A DNA stretch of 64,000 bases, taken from contig NZ_JAINFL010000003.1 of assembly GCF_022458895.1 (NCBI RefSeq), forward strand, positions 434,001 through 498,000, read 5' to 3'. Below the pieces are notes generated by a model. That model ran no database searches and had not been told where the DNA came from. It worked only from the letters and a program-made list of their open reading frames with translations. Below are positions 18,088-27,438 of this stretch, piece by piece. The translations under genes and the position numbers were made by a program. Every line of letters starts with the position of its first letter. Position 1 is the first letter of the stretch. The DNA comes from Roseihalotalea indica. GTDB lineage: Bacteria > Bacteroidota > Bacteroidia > Cytophagales > Cyclobacteriaceae.

Positions 18088-18261
18088 TTATCTAACAAGG
18101 TCTGAGTGATTAATTGTTTTACGCCCAATGATCGGCGATTCTATCACCTTTTTTTCTTCTTCGGTTTCTTCATCCTTGGCCATATCTGAAGAGAAGAAAA
18201 TGTAGCATAGGAAAGCAAGCCAAATAGCTAAGGCTAATTTCGTAAGAATAACTGAAATCAC
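18088..18261 (-). CDS. Small membrane protein, 57 aa
   Basis: It starts at GTG 18261; an in-frame TAG lies only 12 codon positions or fewer upstream, so no other start is possible. One membrane helix (VILTKLALAIWLAFLCYIFF) is followed by an acidic then basic cytoplasmic tail (DMAKDEETEEEKK ... GRKTINHSDLVR). Its GTG overlaps the TGA of the upstream small gene (GTGA), a strong sign that both are real and translated together. Function unknown; small inner-membrane pairs often serve as entry-exclusion or regulatory proteins on mobile elements, which is a guess here. Confidence 0.55.
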   Translation of the reverse strand: MISVILTKLALAIWLAFLCYIFFSSDMAKDEETEEEKKVIESPIIGRKTINHSDLVR

Positions 18262-18356
18262 GGGCCAGCCTTCCTAAAGCAATAGCCAGCTATAGTTGCA
18301 ATTATTAGCAGGTTGATTCCAATAAATGCAGTCCGAAATTCAAATTTACAATCCAT
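18258..18356 (-). CDS. Tiny membrane peptide, 32 aa
   Basis: It starts at ATG 18356: MDCKFEFR, then a membrane helix (TAFIGINLLIIATIAGYCF) and a short basic end (RKAGP). Its TGA overlaps the GTG of the next gene by four bases. Alone it would be ignored, but the overlap and the ideal single-helix composition support it. The 295 bp upstream (18357-18651) hold no gene I recognise; they contain an imperfect 17-bp direct repeat (AAATGGGTA-C/T-TC-T/G-GACT at about 18429 and 18501). Confidence 0.45.
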   Translation of the reverse strand: MDCKFEFRTAFIGINLLIIATIAGYCFRKAGP

Positions 18357-18651
18357 AGTAGATTTATAGTTAAAACCTTATAAGAGGAATAGCAAGTGAA
18401 TTTTTCATATGGGAGACAATATTTAGGAAAAAATGGGTACTCTGACTAAATATTGAGGTATTGGTTCAAGTGTAGTTTTATAAATTTTCATGGCTACTAT
18501 AAATGGGTATTCGGACTTTCTATTTCTGTGTAGACCTCAAAAAAAAACAGAGCTCCACTAGAATGCCGTAGTCCATAAACCTTTCAAGCTAACGCCAGAT
18601 GAAATTGATCTTATTGAGGTAAATGCATGATTATCTTTAGAGGCCCTACTC

Positions 18652-19035
18652 TTACCAATGTAATTTTACTTGGTATTCCTCAAAAATTTCATCCTTGGTA
18701 ATTACTATAAGATCGTCTGCTTGAGCTTGGGCAATAATTAGCCGGTCAAACGGATCACGATGATGAAAAGGCATGTTGCGCACATTTCTGATTGCATTAA
18801 GACTTATCTGAAGAATAAACATACCCTGATGTTCCATCTCCTGAATGATTTCATCTATTGTTTTGGTGAGATCCAGCTTGTTTATACTTAGTTTGATGGC
18901 AATTTCCCACAGGCTGGCTATACTGACATAGATATCGTTATCACCGTTAATGATCGCCTCTCTAGCTTTTTCTGTGAGATGACCATCGTTCTCCATAGCC
19001 CAGAGCAAGGCATTGGTATCTAGGAGATACTTCAT
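18652..19035 (-). CDS. PIN-domain toxin (VapC-type)
   Basis: A 127-aa PIN ribonuclease. Conserved acidic residues are visible: LLDTNALLW (D6), SIASLWEIAIK (E44), HRDPFDRLIIAQA (D94, D97) and VITKDE (D115), enough for a complete metal site. Such toxins cut RNA when the antitoxin is lost. It overlaps the antitoxin gene by four bases. It belongs to the PIN group whose partners are DUF2281-like rather than classical AbrB-type VapB proteins. The pair follows the Avs-like gene's 3' end on the same strand, so it could stabilise the island. Confidence 0.88.
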   Translation of the reverse strand: MKYLLDTNALLWAMENDGHLTEKAREAIINGDNDIYVSIASLWEIAIKLSINKLDLTKTIDEIIQEMEHQGMFILQISLNAIRNVRNMPFHHRDPFDRLIIAQAQADDLIVITKDEIFEEYQVKLHW

Positions 19036-19259
19036 TCAGGCATATACTCTTTAAAATCCTCTAAAGGCTCATTAAAGTCTGGGGCCATGTATTTGACCAA
19101 TCCAGGCATTGTACCTAATTGGCGTTTTTTCGGCTTATTAGGCTTTTCTATTCCTTCGGGAAATTCTTGGTCCATCATGGTATACAGCTTTTTAATTTGA
19201 GCTTCGCTTAAATGCTCAATACGCTGATGAACACGGGTTTTAATTTCTGTGATAGTCAT
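19032..19259 (-). CDS. Antitoxin of the PIN toxin (DUF2281-like)
   Basis: A 75-aa protein with an N-terminal helical domain (MTITEIKTRVHQRIEHLSEAQ) and a disordered, proline- and acid-rich C-terminus (PGLVKYMAPDFNEPLEDFKEYMPE) that would wrap around the toxin. The four-base overlap with the toxin gene and the order antitoxin-toxin are classical. I start at ATG 19259: the longer start at 19286 lies inside a perfect -10/-35 promoter, so it cannot be used. The message would be leaderless or nearly so. Confidence 0.78.
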   Translation of the reverse strand: MTITEIKTRVHQRIEHLSEAQIKKLYTMMDQEFPEGIEKPNKPKKRQLGTMPGLVKYMAPDFNEPLEDFKEYMPE

Positions 19260-19265
19260 ATTCCA

Positions 19266-19294
19266 ATTATACGCTATTCTTGCCATTCTTTCAA
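19266..19294 (-). promoter_or_regulatory. Sigma-70-type promoter of the PIN toxin-antitoxin operon
   Basis: On the minus strand TTGAAA (19289-19294) and TATAAT (19266-19271) are exactly 17 bp apart. The expected start of transcription, about seven bases past the -10 box, falls on or next to ATG 19259. This is a proteobacterial, not a Bacteroidota, promoter type. Confidence 0.7.
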
Positions 19295-19326
19295 TTTGAA
19301 TACGTAGAACCGACCTCTCCGGTTCA

Positions 19327-22300
19327 TTAATTTCGCTTTACAAACTTTAGGTCGCCAACAATACCTGAGTTTTGTATATGATAAAAACCGCTAAACTCCA
19401 CCTCACCATAAAAACCATCTCCGTGCGATCTGAAGAGTTGTTTACTGCCACCCACTAACCAGACAATTTCAAGATCATTTTTTAGGAGCCAATTAGTTAG
19501 TATATCTTTTCTCATGAGCGCATAACTCGAGCCATCTTGAGTGAGACTAGGATCAAAAAAAACGGTTTCACTTTTGTCATCTACCCAATTACCAAATATA
19601 TTGGCCTGTGTTTTTAAGCCTAAATCCTCAACCAATTCTTTTGCAGGTAGGAAAAAATAGAGGGATTCATCAATAGAATAATCTGTACCACGTTCCCACT
19701 CATATTGAGAAACAGGGCGAAAATGTTTTAAGGGTATGTCTGGCCAACGATCGGCTTCCGGATCATACCAACCGGAAATAAAGTCACAGGATTTATGCCA
19801 TGGATATTCCGCGAGAAATGTTTGATGCTGCGTGGAGGGCACATGAATGATATCAGGATCAAGCAGCCTTTTAACCGCTAACACCTCAACTAACTCACTA
19901 AGTTTGCTTTTTTCTATGAACAATGAATTAATTCTGAACCAACCATCCAGACGGGGCTTGTCTTGTTCAATAGATTGCTTTTGAGTTTCTGAATGAAAGC
20001 CACGTAGCACGATCCATTCATGTTGATTTTTCGGGTCATTAACAGAAAGCATCTTTGAAAATGGCGGCACATGATCTTCAGACCACAAAAAAGTCTTCTG
20101 GTCACTCAACTCATCAACCTGATCAAATCCAAATGTAAAATTCTGCCACCAACTTGTTTGTCCTGACCTATACTCTTTACTACTGAATGTTTTTTTTATC
20201 CAATGTGTAGGATCAATGTCTCTTTTAGAAATTTGCCAGGGGCCATAATACTCTTTGTCCTCAACATCGCTATATCCTCTGTCTATCCAATGTAGATTAT
20301 CGGCCAGATACCCTAGTAACTCATGAAAAGCAATCCATTGGTATTTTTTTCCAACTCTTTCCATGTAAGAAGCGCCGTACCCACCCCCTCTGCTGTATGA
20401 ACAAGTTGACTCAAAACTTTCAAATAATTCTTTTCTCCACCCAAAACTGTATGCCCTTTTCAATACCCATCTTTGCGCCCATTTTCGGCTAAACGCAGCA
20501 GGACGGTCATCCCATAATCCTGATAACCACCGGTGATATTCTTTTAACTCGTCGTTTAAAGTGGCATCTATCTCTTCTCTAAAAGCTTGTTCTTTTTTTC
20601 TATCTTCGTCGCGGTATACCGAAAAGGTTATTATTTTTTCTTTTTTTTCATCTTCACTTAAATCATCAAGAGAAAAATCTGTAACCCCTTCATCCTCATT
20701 CACTGGTTCAATTTTTTCTAAATAGCGTGTCTTGATGTCCCCATTTAGATGTTTTTCTGCAAATTCCTTTTTATACTCATAGCCAGATTTAGGCTCAGGT
20801 TCCGAAATAGATGCAGCAGACCAATCATGCACACAGTTCATTGTGTAGTTCCCGAAATCGCCAGGAAACCCCATCAGGGAGCTTTTAATATGGGAGTATT
20901 CCTCATCTTTAGTGATTGCTTCGATTTCTTCTTTTGAAGGGTTATCGATCGGCCATACGCTTCTATAAGGCGGCCTGAAAGAAGATGGCGCAATGTCTTT
21001 ATCTATTAAGCCTTTATGATGTGAATACTCTAATATGCCCCTGGCGTAATCGCGAAGCAATATGTGAGGGGACGGCTTCCCACTTTCAAATATTTTTTGA
21101 TAAACATTCTCGGCGATATTTTTAACAAGCTCATCATCTTCAATATTACATACCACCCCGTATGCTACAGCATATAACCTCTCGACGAGGTATAGATCAT
21201 TAACCTCAGCAAACTTATTAATGAGATCATTAAGTAGTTCGGGGTAATTCGTTAAAAGACGTACTAAGGACTTGGTAGATTGGTCTCTCAGTTTTCGGTT
21301 TGAAGTCGTAAGAAACCAGAATAAAACAACGGCACATAAACGAATACGCTCAAGTTCAACCTGGCTGATATCTCCAAAGCAGGACCAATTAATTAGCGCT
21401 CTTACTATGGTTTCTTCTTGGCCTTCAGACTCTTCGTGATCTTTATGGGCTATTTGTATAGACCAATTCGCATCTCGCTCAGCGATAGATAGGTCCACCA
21501 ATTTTTTATGCAAGAACTCAGCATTCCAAGGATGATTGGGTTCCGTTGATAGTTGAATATAAACATCAATAGCGACGTTGTCATGTTCTTCTACCTTTTC
21601 AATTAGCTGAAGCGTTCTGCCGGAAATAGAAGATGGATCTCTCCAAATGACGGAATTAGTGAATAATCCGACCAGGAACCAATTTTCAATCGGACGTTCC
21701 CCAGGTAATAAGTCAATAAATTCAATCTTGAAGGTTTCCGGTATAAGAATAGCTAAAGCCTCGAAAATACCGGCAAATTCATAGTATCGATGATCTCTTA
21801 ATATCTTTCCTAATAAATGGTCTTGAGAGAAAATTTCTTTAATTGAATCTTGATCATAATTGCTTAGCAATTGCTGCGCGATGAATTGATCACTGAACCT
21901 TTCATAAGTAAAGCGGATGACAGGTAACCCTTTTCCAGATTTGTAGGATATATCTTCTGAAAGCACCCCATCATAAAGCAATTCATCATACAAGCCTTCT
22001 CCGGTATAGGGTTTATGATCAAAATTACTAATTATCCGTCTCGCATCTAAGCTAGGAATCCCTTCCACATTATTTGGGAACAACTCTGAGGCAAAAGCAG
22101 CTGAAGCTTTTTTTATCCATTCCTCATTTGGATTGTATTTCTTTCTTCTCGCAATTGAGCTTTCAATGCTTTCCAAATAAAAGTCAAACAAACTTGTCAA
22201 CCCCTGGAGGCCCTTAGGAAAAGCGGTAAGACCTTTTGTTTTCAGGGCTTTACAACAAGCCTTTAGGAACAATGGATTTGTAAATTCGGGAGCTAAAATG

Positions 22301-23832
22301 GGCATACTAGGTTTCGAAATGCCCTGCTGAGATAAGTATTTTTCTGCCGCTCGATGCTCATACCCTTTAAAACCAAAATGGGTAATCCTCACAAGACTGC
22401 TATCGTTAACGCTTTCAGGGATAATGTAATTTAAATAGGTCGTTCGACAACTAAGCAGAAGAGATATGTTGGGGTAGTAAGATAATTCAGTTAAAAACCC
22501 CCTTAAGAAACTTGACCACTCATCCCTTTTACTGCCCTCATTTATAGCATCAATTACAATAAGGGTATTTGTTGTATATGCTTCACCAGCTGCGTCTAAA
22601 GCTCCTAAAACTTGTTTAGTAGCATACCCTTCTAAATCCAAAAGACTTTTAATGGTTTTTAAAGGATCACTACCCGCATAATACGAACCCAAGATAAAAA
22701 CCGTAGGAAGCCGCTGCTCTATTCTATGTAGGCATAAGTCACATAATAGGTGAGATTTACCCATGCCCGGGTCGCCTTCAATAAGAGCTGCTTTAGTTTC
22801 AACTGCTCTAGCATCAGCAGAATTAAGGAATGTCTGAAGTTCACGGTACTCTGTAAAAAAATTATAAAAATAAGCACGTACAGAACTATTTTCTGGTTGA
22901 TAAAAGATGTTTTCATCCTTCTCGCCCAGGACATTACTTCTGTAATCTAGGATCGTTTTGCAGTAATTTCGGTATCTTTCTAAATGCTCAGAAAACTTTT
23001 TGTATCTGTTCGCTTCATTGAAAATGAAAATGAATTCCGAACAATTACTTTCAAGTTTTTGTAATTCATTTTTATCTAATAGCGCCGACTCGCCATGTAG
23101 AAAGGTTTGAAAAAACTTGCGGTTGCGTTCGTCAAGATCAACAACGAATTTGTTTAGTCTCTCCCACCATTTTTCGTTTAGACCTAATCCGTCGAGCTTT
23201 TTTATTATAGGTAACTCAACATGAAATTCCGGCGTATACCGTTCATCCAAAGTATCCCGGGATTTCTGAAAAATTCTTTCAAATGTGTCAAACCCTAAAT
23301 TTGGCTGATTGAACCAATACAAGCTACGCCCACTGTAAAGCGGATCATCTTTGGTTAAAAACAGTGTTAACTCATGGGCTCCCCAAAATTCAAACTCTAC
23401 AGTTCGCCCTTTTTCTTCAGCTTGTTTCTTCCACTTCTCGGTATAAGCGTTCCATTCAACTTCTAGAGACTTTACAGTTTTCCCTCCTTTACCTGTTTTT
23501 CGGCTATCAGTTTTATCTAAAGGCAGGCTAATAATGTATTTGGTAAGATTAGGATGTTTATTTAAAGCCGTATTAAATGATTCATCAAGCTGTTGCCATC
23601 TTGAACTGTTCATTTCATTTAAGAAATATTTTGCTTGCCAGCAATGCTCATTTTGGTTTTCTAACTTCCAATAACATTCAACACCGGCATCGCCGCCCGC
23701 TCCTTCTTTTCTGACAAAATCCCTTCCACCAACTGGCTTTTCTAAATGTGCCAACTGACAAACAAGTTCTTCAAAACCGTTATGTTGACTGCCGTTATGT
23801 GGTCTTATTTTTGCAAAATCTATTGAGAACAT
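19327..23832 (-). CDS. Avs-like STAND NTPase with N-terminal Mrr-type nuclease
   Basis: A 1501-aa protein. Residues 1-180 look like an Mrr-type PD-(D/E)XK nuclease: E21 in FEELVCQL, D48 in GAGGDAGVE, and QxK in WQAKYF (Q66, K68). The STAND NTPase has Walker A GDPGMGKS (353-360) and Walker B TLIVIDAINEG (D428), with a sensor-like SLLLSCRTTYL after it. The C-terminal 900 residues are helical and repeat-like, then mixed. This order matches antiviral Avs (AVAST) proteins, which bind a conserved phage protein and activate the nuclease. Which Avs type, and which trigger, cannot be told here. It is a single-gene unit, upstream of the PIN pair on the same strand. Confidence 0.8.
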   Translation of the reverse strand: MFSIDFAKIRPHNGSQHNGFEELVCQLAHLEKPVGGRDFVRKEGAGGDAGVECYWKLENQNEHCWQAKYFLNEMNSSRWQQLDESFNTALNKHPNLTKYIISLPLDKTDSRKTGKGGKTVKSLEVEWNAYTEKWKKQAEEKGRTVEFEFWGAHELTLFLTKDDPLYSGRSLYWFNQPNLGFDTFERIFQKSRDTLDERYTPEFHVELPIIKKLDGLGLNEKWWERLNKFVVDLDERNRKFFQTFLHGESALLDKNELQKLESNCSEFIFIFNEANRYKKFSEHLERYRNYCKTILDYRSNVLGEKDENIFYQPENSSVRAYFYNFFTEYRELQTFLNSADARAVETKAALIEGDPGMGKSHLLCDLCLHRIEQRLPTVFILGSYYAGSDPLKTIKSLLDLEGYATKQVLGALDAAGEAYTTNTLIVIDAINEGSKRDEWSSFLRGFLTELSYYPNISLLLSCRTTYLNYIIPESVNDSSLVRITHFGFKGYEHRAAEKYLSQQGISKPSMPILAPEFTNPLFLKACCKALKTKGLTAFPKGLQGLTSLFDFYLESIESSIARRKKYNPNEEWIKKASAAFASELFPNNVEGIPSLDARRIISNFDHKPYTGEGLYDELLYDGVLSEDISYKSGKGLPVIRFTYERFSDQFIAQQLLSNYDQDSIKEIFSQDHLLGKILRDHRYYEFAGIFEALAILIPETFKIEFIDLLPGERPIENWFLVGLFTNSVIWRDPSSISGRTLQLIEKVEEHDNVAIDVYIQLSTEPNHPWNAEFLHKKLVDLSIAERDANWSIQIAHKDHEESEGQEETIVRALINWSCFGDISQVELERIRLCAVVLFWFLTTSNRKLRDQSTKSLVRLLTNYPELLNDLINKFAEVNDLYLVERLYAVAYGVVCNIEDDELVKNIAENVYQKIFESGKPSPHILLRDYARGILEYSHHKGLIDKDIAPSSFRPPYRSVWPIDNPSKEEIEAITKDEEYSHIKSSLMGFPGDFGNYTMNCVHDWSAASISEPEPKSGYEYKKEFAEKHLNGDIKTRYLEKIEPVNEDEGVTDFSLDDLSEDEKKEKIITFSVYRDEDRKKEQAFREEIDATLNDELKEYHRWLSGLWDDRPAAFSRKWAQRWVLKRAYSFGWRKELFESFESTCSYSRGGGYGASYMERVGKKYQWIAFHELLGYLADNLHWIDRGYSDVEDKEYYGPWQISKRDIDPTHWIKKTFSSKEYRSGQTSWWQNFTFGFDQVDELSDQKTFLWSEDHVPPFSKMLSVNDPKNQHEWIVLRGFHSETQKQSIEQDKPRLDGWFRINSLFIEKSKLSELVEVLAVKRLLDPDIIHVPSTQHQTFLAEYPWHKSCDFISGWYDPEADRWPDIPLKHFRPVSQYEWERGTDYSIDESLYFFLPAKELVEDLGLKTQANIFGNWVDDKSETVFFDPSLTQDGSSYALMRKDILTNWLLKNDLEIVWLVGGSKQLFRSHGDGFYGEVEFSGFYHIQNSGIVGDLKFVKRN

Positions 23833-24337
23833 TCTGTATAGTTAACATATTTATAAGAAGATAAAGACAATAAAATGAAAAATGATAGTGTCTAATTGTC
23901 ATGGTATAGCTAACAGATCTACTGAACACGGGGATAGAATAGTAATAAATTTTAAATCTCGACCTTCTCTCAGCAGGTTTGGAAGATTTCGATTCTTAAG
24001 GAACCGGCTTTTCTAAATGTTGTTTTTACCCACCGAGAGACCGGATGCCATTTTTACGGGCATGTTAGGACTATTACCATCGTACATCACGAGCAGACAA
24101 ATTGGCTGTCATGGAATTCTGTCATGAGGGCTGTGATCTAATCTTTCACTGTGCTCATCGCGGGGATAAAGACGCCAAGATGAAGGTAAAAGATTTTCAG
24201 ATACTTAACTCACTACTGCCATACACTTATTGGCTGCACCCGCTTTATACTCTGCGACACATAAGCTTAAGATTAAATTGAAAGATGCGAAGTGTAACTA
24301 AAGTAGCCAATAATTCCTAATCACGGAAAAAAACATG
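23833..24337. other. Intergenic stretch without a recognised gene
   Basis: 505 bp between the Avs-like gene and the lipoprotein gene. It contains a short plus-strand frame (about 24110-24280, from MEFCHEGCD) that I do not trust as a gene, and the presumed promoter region of the Avs-like gene. No hairpin terminator or repeat was seen. Confidence 0.5.
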
Positions 24338-25948
24338 CTAATCCAGGCCAAAACTTATAGCTGGCTCATCAATCACTTTTGATTTCTTATCGCTTTCATC
24401 TGCTCTGCTGTTACTTGTACACCCTTTGGATATATCACTAACAAATAAAGGCAAGCCAGATTTATTACCGTTTGTGACCAATTTAAAATCCATACTATGC
24501 GTGTCGTCTGGATCTGCAAAATTCTTACACAAAGGGAAACTGAAGCCTTTATCTGTTTTCTCTATATCATCTGAGCCAATTAACAAAGGAGCCGAAACAA
24601 TTACTGCACCGTCTCTATAAGCTTTCCAGTCGATTTCCACACTAAAAGATCTCGCCTCGTTAAGTACTAAGCGATCAATTTCATCCAGGATGAATTCTTG
24701 TTGCAGCACATCACCGGACTCTCCTGTTGGAAAAGTACAACTATTATCACAATCCCATGAATATTCTATGTCTCGGATAATTGGGCTTACTCGGCTTAGA
24801 TCATTAACTATATTCAGTACAGGGCCGTTGACTACACTCGGGAGGCTTGAAAATTCTATTGCCCCCGTTGCGGCGTTTGTGATTTGCCTATTTAAAATAT
24901 TTGATGTCACGTGGATGTCGACTACATCGTAATCGAACCCTTCCCAAAAAGTGCAAGCTTCTTCTATTTCTTTTCTGTAATCATCGGAATAGACCCGATT
25001 TGCTTCTACTGTTTGTATTATTCCAAATATTAATTCGCATGCAGGTTTAGGTGCAAATGCACCACAAGCTCTTTTAATTATTTCGAGTTCTTGCAACCAT
25101 AATCCACTAATTACTTTTAAGGAAAGTTCGCAAGTCTCACTTATTACTTTTTCTTTTTGCTCTGAGGTAAAAGCATCCGCTGTGCTCAGAGGTATGGCAA
25201 AAGCATATTCCCTATAGCCGTTCACAACCTTATCTGTTGGCCAGCCGTTTACGTACTCTGTTTTTATAATGTTAGTGTCGTTATCTTTTATTGTTACGCT
25301 GGCAACAACTTGCGTTTCACTTTGAAGGGCGCTTACAGGATACCGATTTTCCGATTCCGGATACCCCCATGCCACGCCAACTTTAAATGGTAAGCCAAAA
25401 TCGCTTTGATAAATATCAATTGGATCAAATGTTGTTTCATTAAAGCTCTGGTATAATCGAGAGCCATCATTATTGCCTTCTAAGTTCTCTGCCGGAATAA
25501 TAACTTTATGGGCACCTTCAACAGGATCAACAAATGTGATACCAAGGTCACCGTCTTCTTGATAATCGAATAAAGCTCTGTATCCTTCAATCGTTTCAAT
25601 GACCGACATTCTACCTTTGTAATCATATATAAAATTTGTCGGCTCTTCTTTTGATTCTAGAAAATATTCGATATGTGTTATGCCGAGCGGTATGCCATTT
25701 TCATCGCGGATGCCGTTGAACATAATTTTACGGTCTTCGTTGTCGTATAACTGCATTAGACGTTCATCGGTGCGGTGCACGAATATTCTGTTTTTTGAAT
25801 TTTTATTTGGCAGGACAACCTCGGTCGTGTCTGATTTTGGAAATTCCGGCTGTGTTGGGAGTGGATTTGGCTCATCATCTGCACATGACAGAGCAAAAGC
25901 CAGTGTTAGGGGAACTAGTGCGCGGGATAAGCTATGAGCTAACTTCAT
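24338..25948 (-). CDS. Large lipoprotein, 536 aa
   Basis: The signal peptide ends in a lipobox (FALSC, Cys at about 22) followed by ADDEPNPLPTQPEFP, the proline-rich acidic linker usual in Bacteroidota outer-membrane lipoproteins. The mature part begins with an RHS-like or beta-repeat rhythm (RIFVHRTDERLMQLYDNEDR, YDYKGRMSVIETIEGYRALFDY), then a helical segment with several Cys (SETCELSLKVISGLWLQELE, KRACGAFAPKPACELIFG), then beta-rich sequence. No catalytic motif is evident. It is the clearest Bacteroidota-type gene in the middle of the island, so the island content is not all proteobacterial. A surface role is inferred from the lipobox only. Confidence 0.72.
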   Translation of the reverse strand: MKLAHSLSRALVPLTLAFALSCADDEPNPLPTQPEFPKSDTTEVVLPNKNSKNRIFVHRTDERLMQLYDNEDRKIMFNGIRDENGIPLGITHIEYFLESKEEPTNFIYDYKGRMSVIETIEGYRALFDYQEDGDLGITFVDPVEGAHKVIIPAENLEGNNDGSRLYQSFNETTFDPIDIYQSDFGLPFKVGVAWGYPESENRYPVSALQSETQVVASVTIKDNDTNIIKTEYVNGWPTDKVVNGYREYAFAIPLSTADAFTSEQKEKVISETCELSLKVISGLWLQELEIIKRACGAFAPKPACELIFGIIQTVEANRVYSDDYRKEIEEACTFWEGFDYDVVDIHVTSNILNRQITNAATGAIEFSSLPSVVNGPVLNIVNDLSRVSPIIRDIEYSWDCDNSCTFPTGESGDVLQQEFILDEIDRLVLNEARSFSVEIDWKAYRDGAVIVSAPLLIGSDDIEKTDKGFSFPLCKNFADPDDTHSMDFKLVTNGNKSGLPLFVSDISKGCTSNSRADESDKKSKVIDEPAISFGLD

Positions 25949-26047
25949 GAAACCAAGCCTTTTGAAAGAGTTACAGTTTTACAATAAATCCCATTTTGGG
26001 AAACTTGCAATTAAAAAGATCCCTGTTTCAAAATATTTTGAAATCGC

Positions 26048-26419
26048 CTAGCGCTCCCGCTCTTTCTCACTATACCATTTAATACCCTGCCACGGCTCTT
26101 TTTGCATACTGCTTCGTAAAGCATTTTTAAGTTCTTCTCTTCGTTGTTGCCACAGAGCGAAACGACTGCGGCCTGCGGATTCTTCCTCTGGTATCCTGCG
26201 CAACATCACCTTTTGTTCATGTTGAAATTTTGCTTCTGCACCTCTTTCTTCTTCAGCATTCTTACGCATCGCGGCTATTTCAAGCGCGCGTTGTGGGTTT
26301 GTCACAATAAGCGGGGCATCCGCTGATGTTTGCTCCCTTCTTACTATGTACGAGGCGTAATCCTGCTTTCGCTTTTCTAACTCCCTAAATTCTGCCAATT
26401 GCTGCTTAACCGATTTCAT
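26048..26419 (-). CDS. Hypothetical coiled-coil protein, 123 aa
   Basis: A highly charged helical protein (QQLAEFRELEKRKQDYASYI, then AAMRKNAEEERGAEAKFQHEQ) ending EPWQGIKWYSEKERER. I start at ATG 26419 (MKSVKQQLAEF); the longer frame to 26515 would overlap the divergent gene. It is divergent from the 211-aa gene at 26460 with only 40 bp between them, suggesting a shared control region. Both proteins are charged, helical and end in a K/R/E-rich tail after a Trp motif, so they may be related partners. Function unknown. Confidence 0.55.
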   Translation of the reverse strand: MKSVKQQLAEFRELEKRKQDYASYIVRREQTSADAPLIVTNPQRALEIAAMRKNAEEERGAEAKFQHEQKVMLRRIPEEESAGRSRFALWQQRREELKNALRSSMQKEPWQGIKWYSEKERER

Positions 26420-26459
26420 AAAATTACCGTTTAACCATGTATACGAATTTTTTGACAGC

Positions 26460-27095
26460 ATGGCTAAACCTGATGACTTTAACCGAAATGCAGGGGATCC
26501 CCGCAAAGAAGACAAAACCTACGATAGGGAGGAAAACACGAAATACTTTGATAAAGAGCTTAATGACATGGAAGAGAAAAGTCGCCCTCTTTTCTGGTTC
26601 TTCAGGCCTAAATACTTCAACTTCAAGAGACCGGCAAAACCATACGATGAATACAAGGGGCAGTCGGACCATCAAAGAAAATTTAATACCGCACATGATA
26701 ACGTGCCGGTATATTCCCCCAAAAGAATAATTGACAAGTTCTACGAAAGAGGCGCTTCCGCACGCATCAAAATGGAAGACCAGTTACGCGAGCTGAAAAA
26801 TCAGGAAGACCATTCCACCTACATACCTGAATACAAACCACCCATTTTTAAAAGGCAAGCGGTAAAAGATTTGAATGCGGTCCATAAGAAAGGACAGGAG
26901 ATAAGAAACCTGGAAACCAAGCTTGATCTGGGTCAACATTACAATGATAAATCTGCCCCTAAAGAGCCTGAAAAAGAATTGTCGCCTATAAAGAGCTGGA
27001 TGCAGAAATGGCGTAACTCTATCGCATTAGACAAACGATTATCGGATAAAGACGTTAACCGGGATTTTAAAAGTGCTATTGACCGGGAACGCTAA
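26460..27095 (+). CDS. Hypothetical charged protein, 211 aa
   Basis: A very hydrophilic protein rich in Lys, Asp, Glu and Pro, with a short aromatic stretch near residue 45 (PLFWFFRPKYFNF) and a C-terminal helix ending SWMQKWRNSIALDK ... AIDRER. No membrane helix or known domain. It resembles accessory proteins found beside relaxases on proteobacterial plasmids in composition only. The divergent 123-aa gene has a similar tail. Confidence 0.5.
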   Translation: MAKPDDFNRNAGDPRKEDKTYDREENTKYFDKELNDMEEKSRPLFWFFRPKYFNFKRPAKPYDEYKGQSDHQRKFNTAHDNVPVYSPKRIIDKFYERGASARIKMEDQLRELKNQEDHSTYIPEYKPPIFKRQAVKDLNAVHKKGQEIRNLETKLDLGQHYNDKSAPKEPEKELSPIKSWMQKWRNSIALDKRLSDKDVNRDFKSAIDRER

Positions 27096-27139
27096 AAAAG
27101 TTTGTACCTGTACGCTGCCGTGTGACATACTTCTTTTAT

Positions 27140-27421
27140 ATGTTTCGCACAGAAAAACAGACAGAAGAAGATCTTCAACAGGAAACCCGCTTGATCCCTA
27201 TGCCGGATGGGAGCATGCGTCCCGTTCGTATGTTTACCTGCCAGTGGAAAAAGCTGCCCTGTGCCCTATGGCTTTTTGATGATAATCTCGAGGAATTAGT
27301 AGATCAGACTTTAGAGCATCAGCGCGACAACCCTGGGCGAGATTTTACAAAGTGCTTTAGCGATGTTCTTCATTACTGGAATTTAGAATACCGTAAGATG
27401 CGACTTAGTATAAGCGATTAA
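27140..27421 (+). CDS. Hypothetical protein, 93 aa
   Basis: Starting at ATG 27140 (MFRTEKQTEEDLQQETR); a GTG at 27122 is an alternative. The product is small and soluble with the sequence RLIPMPDGSMRPVRMFTCQW near its centre and an acidic helical end. No family recognised. It follows the 211-aa gene by 44 bp on the same strand and is convergent with the 354-aa gene. Confidence 0.5.
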   Translation: MFRTEKQTEEDLQQETRLIPMPDGSMRPVRMFTCQWKKLPCALWLFDDNLEELVDQTLEHQRDNPGRDFTKCFSDVLHYWNLEYRKMRLSISD

Positions 27422-27438
27422 CTCACTCAAGTGAGCTG

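Noticed and set aside
18520..18630. Short plus-strand frame ending KPFKLTPDEIDLIEVNA
   Set aside because: It recalls the end of some type IIG methyltransferases, but only about 20 codons follow an in-frame stop, so it is at best a remnant.
24110..24290. Frame starting MEFCHEGCDLIFHCAHRGDK
   Set aside because: Contains Cys and His but has no recognised fold or ribosome-binding site; kept only as intergenic sequence.
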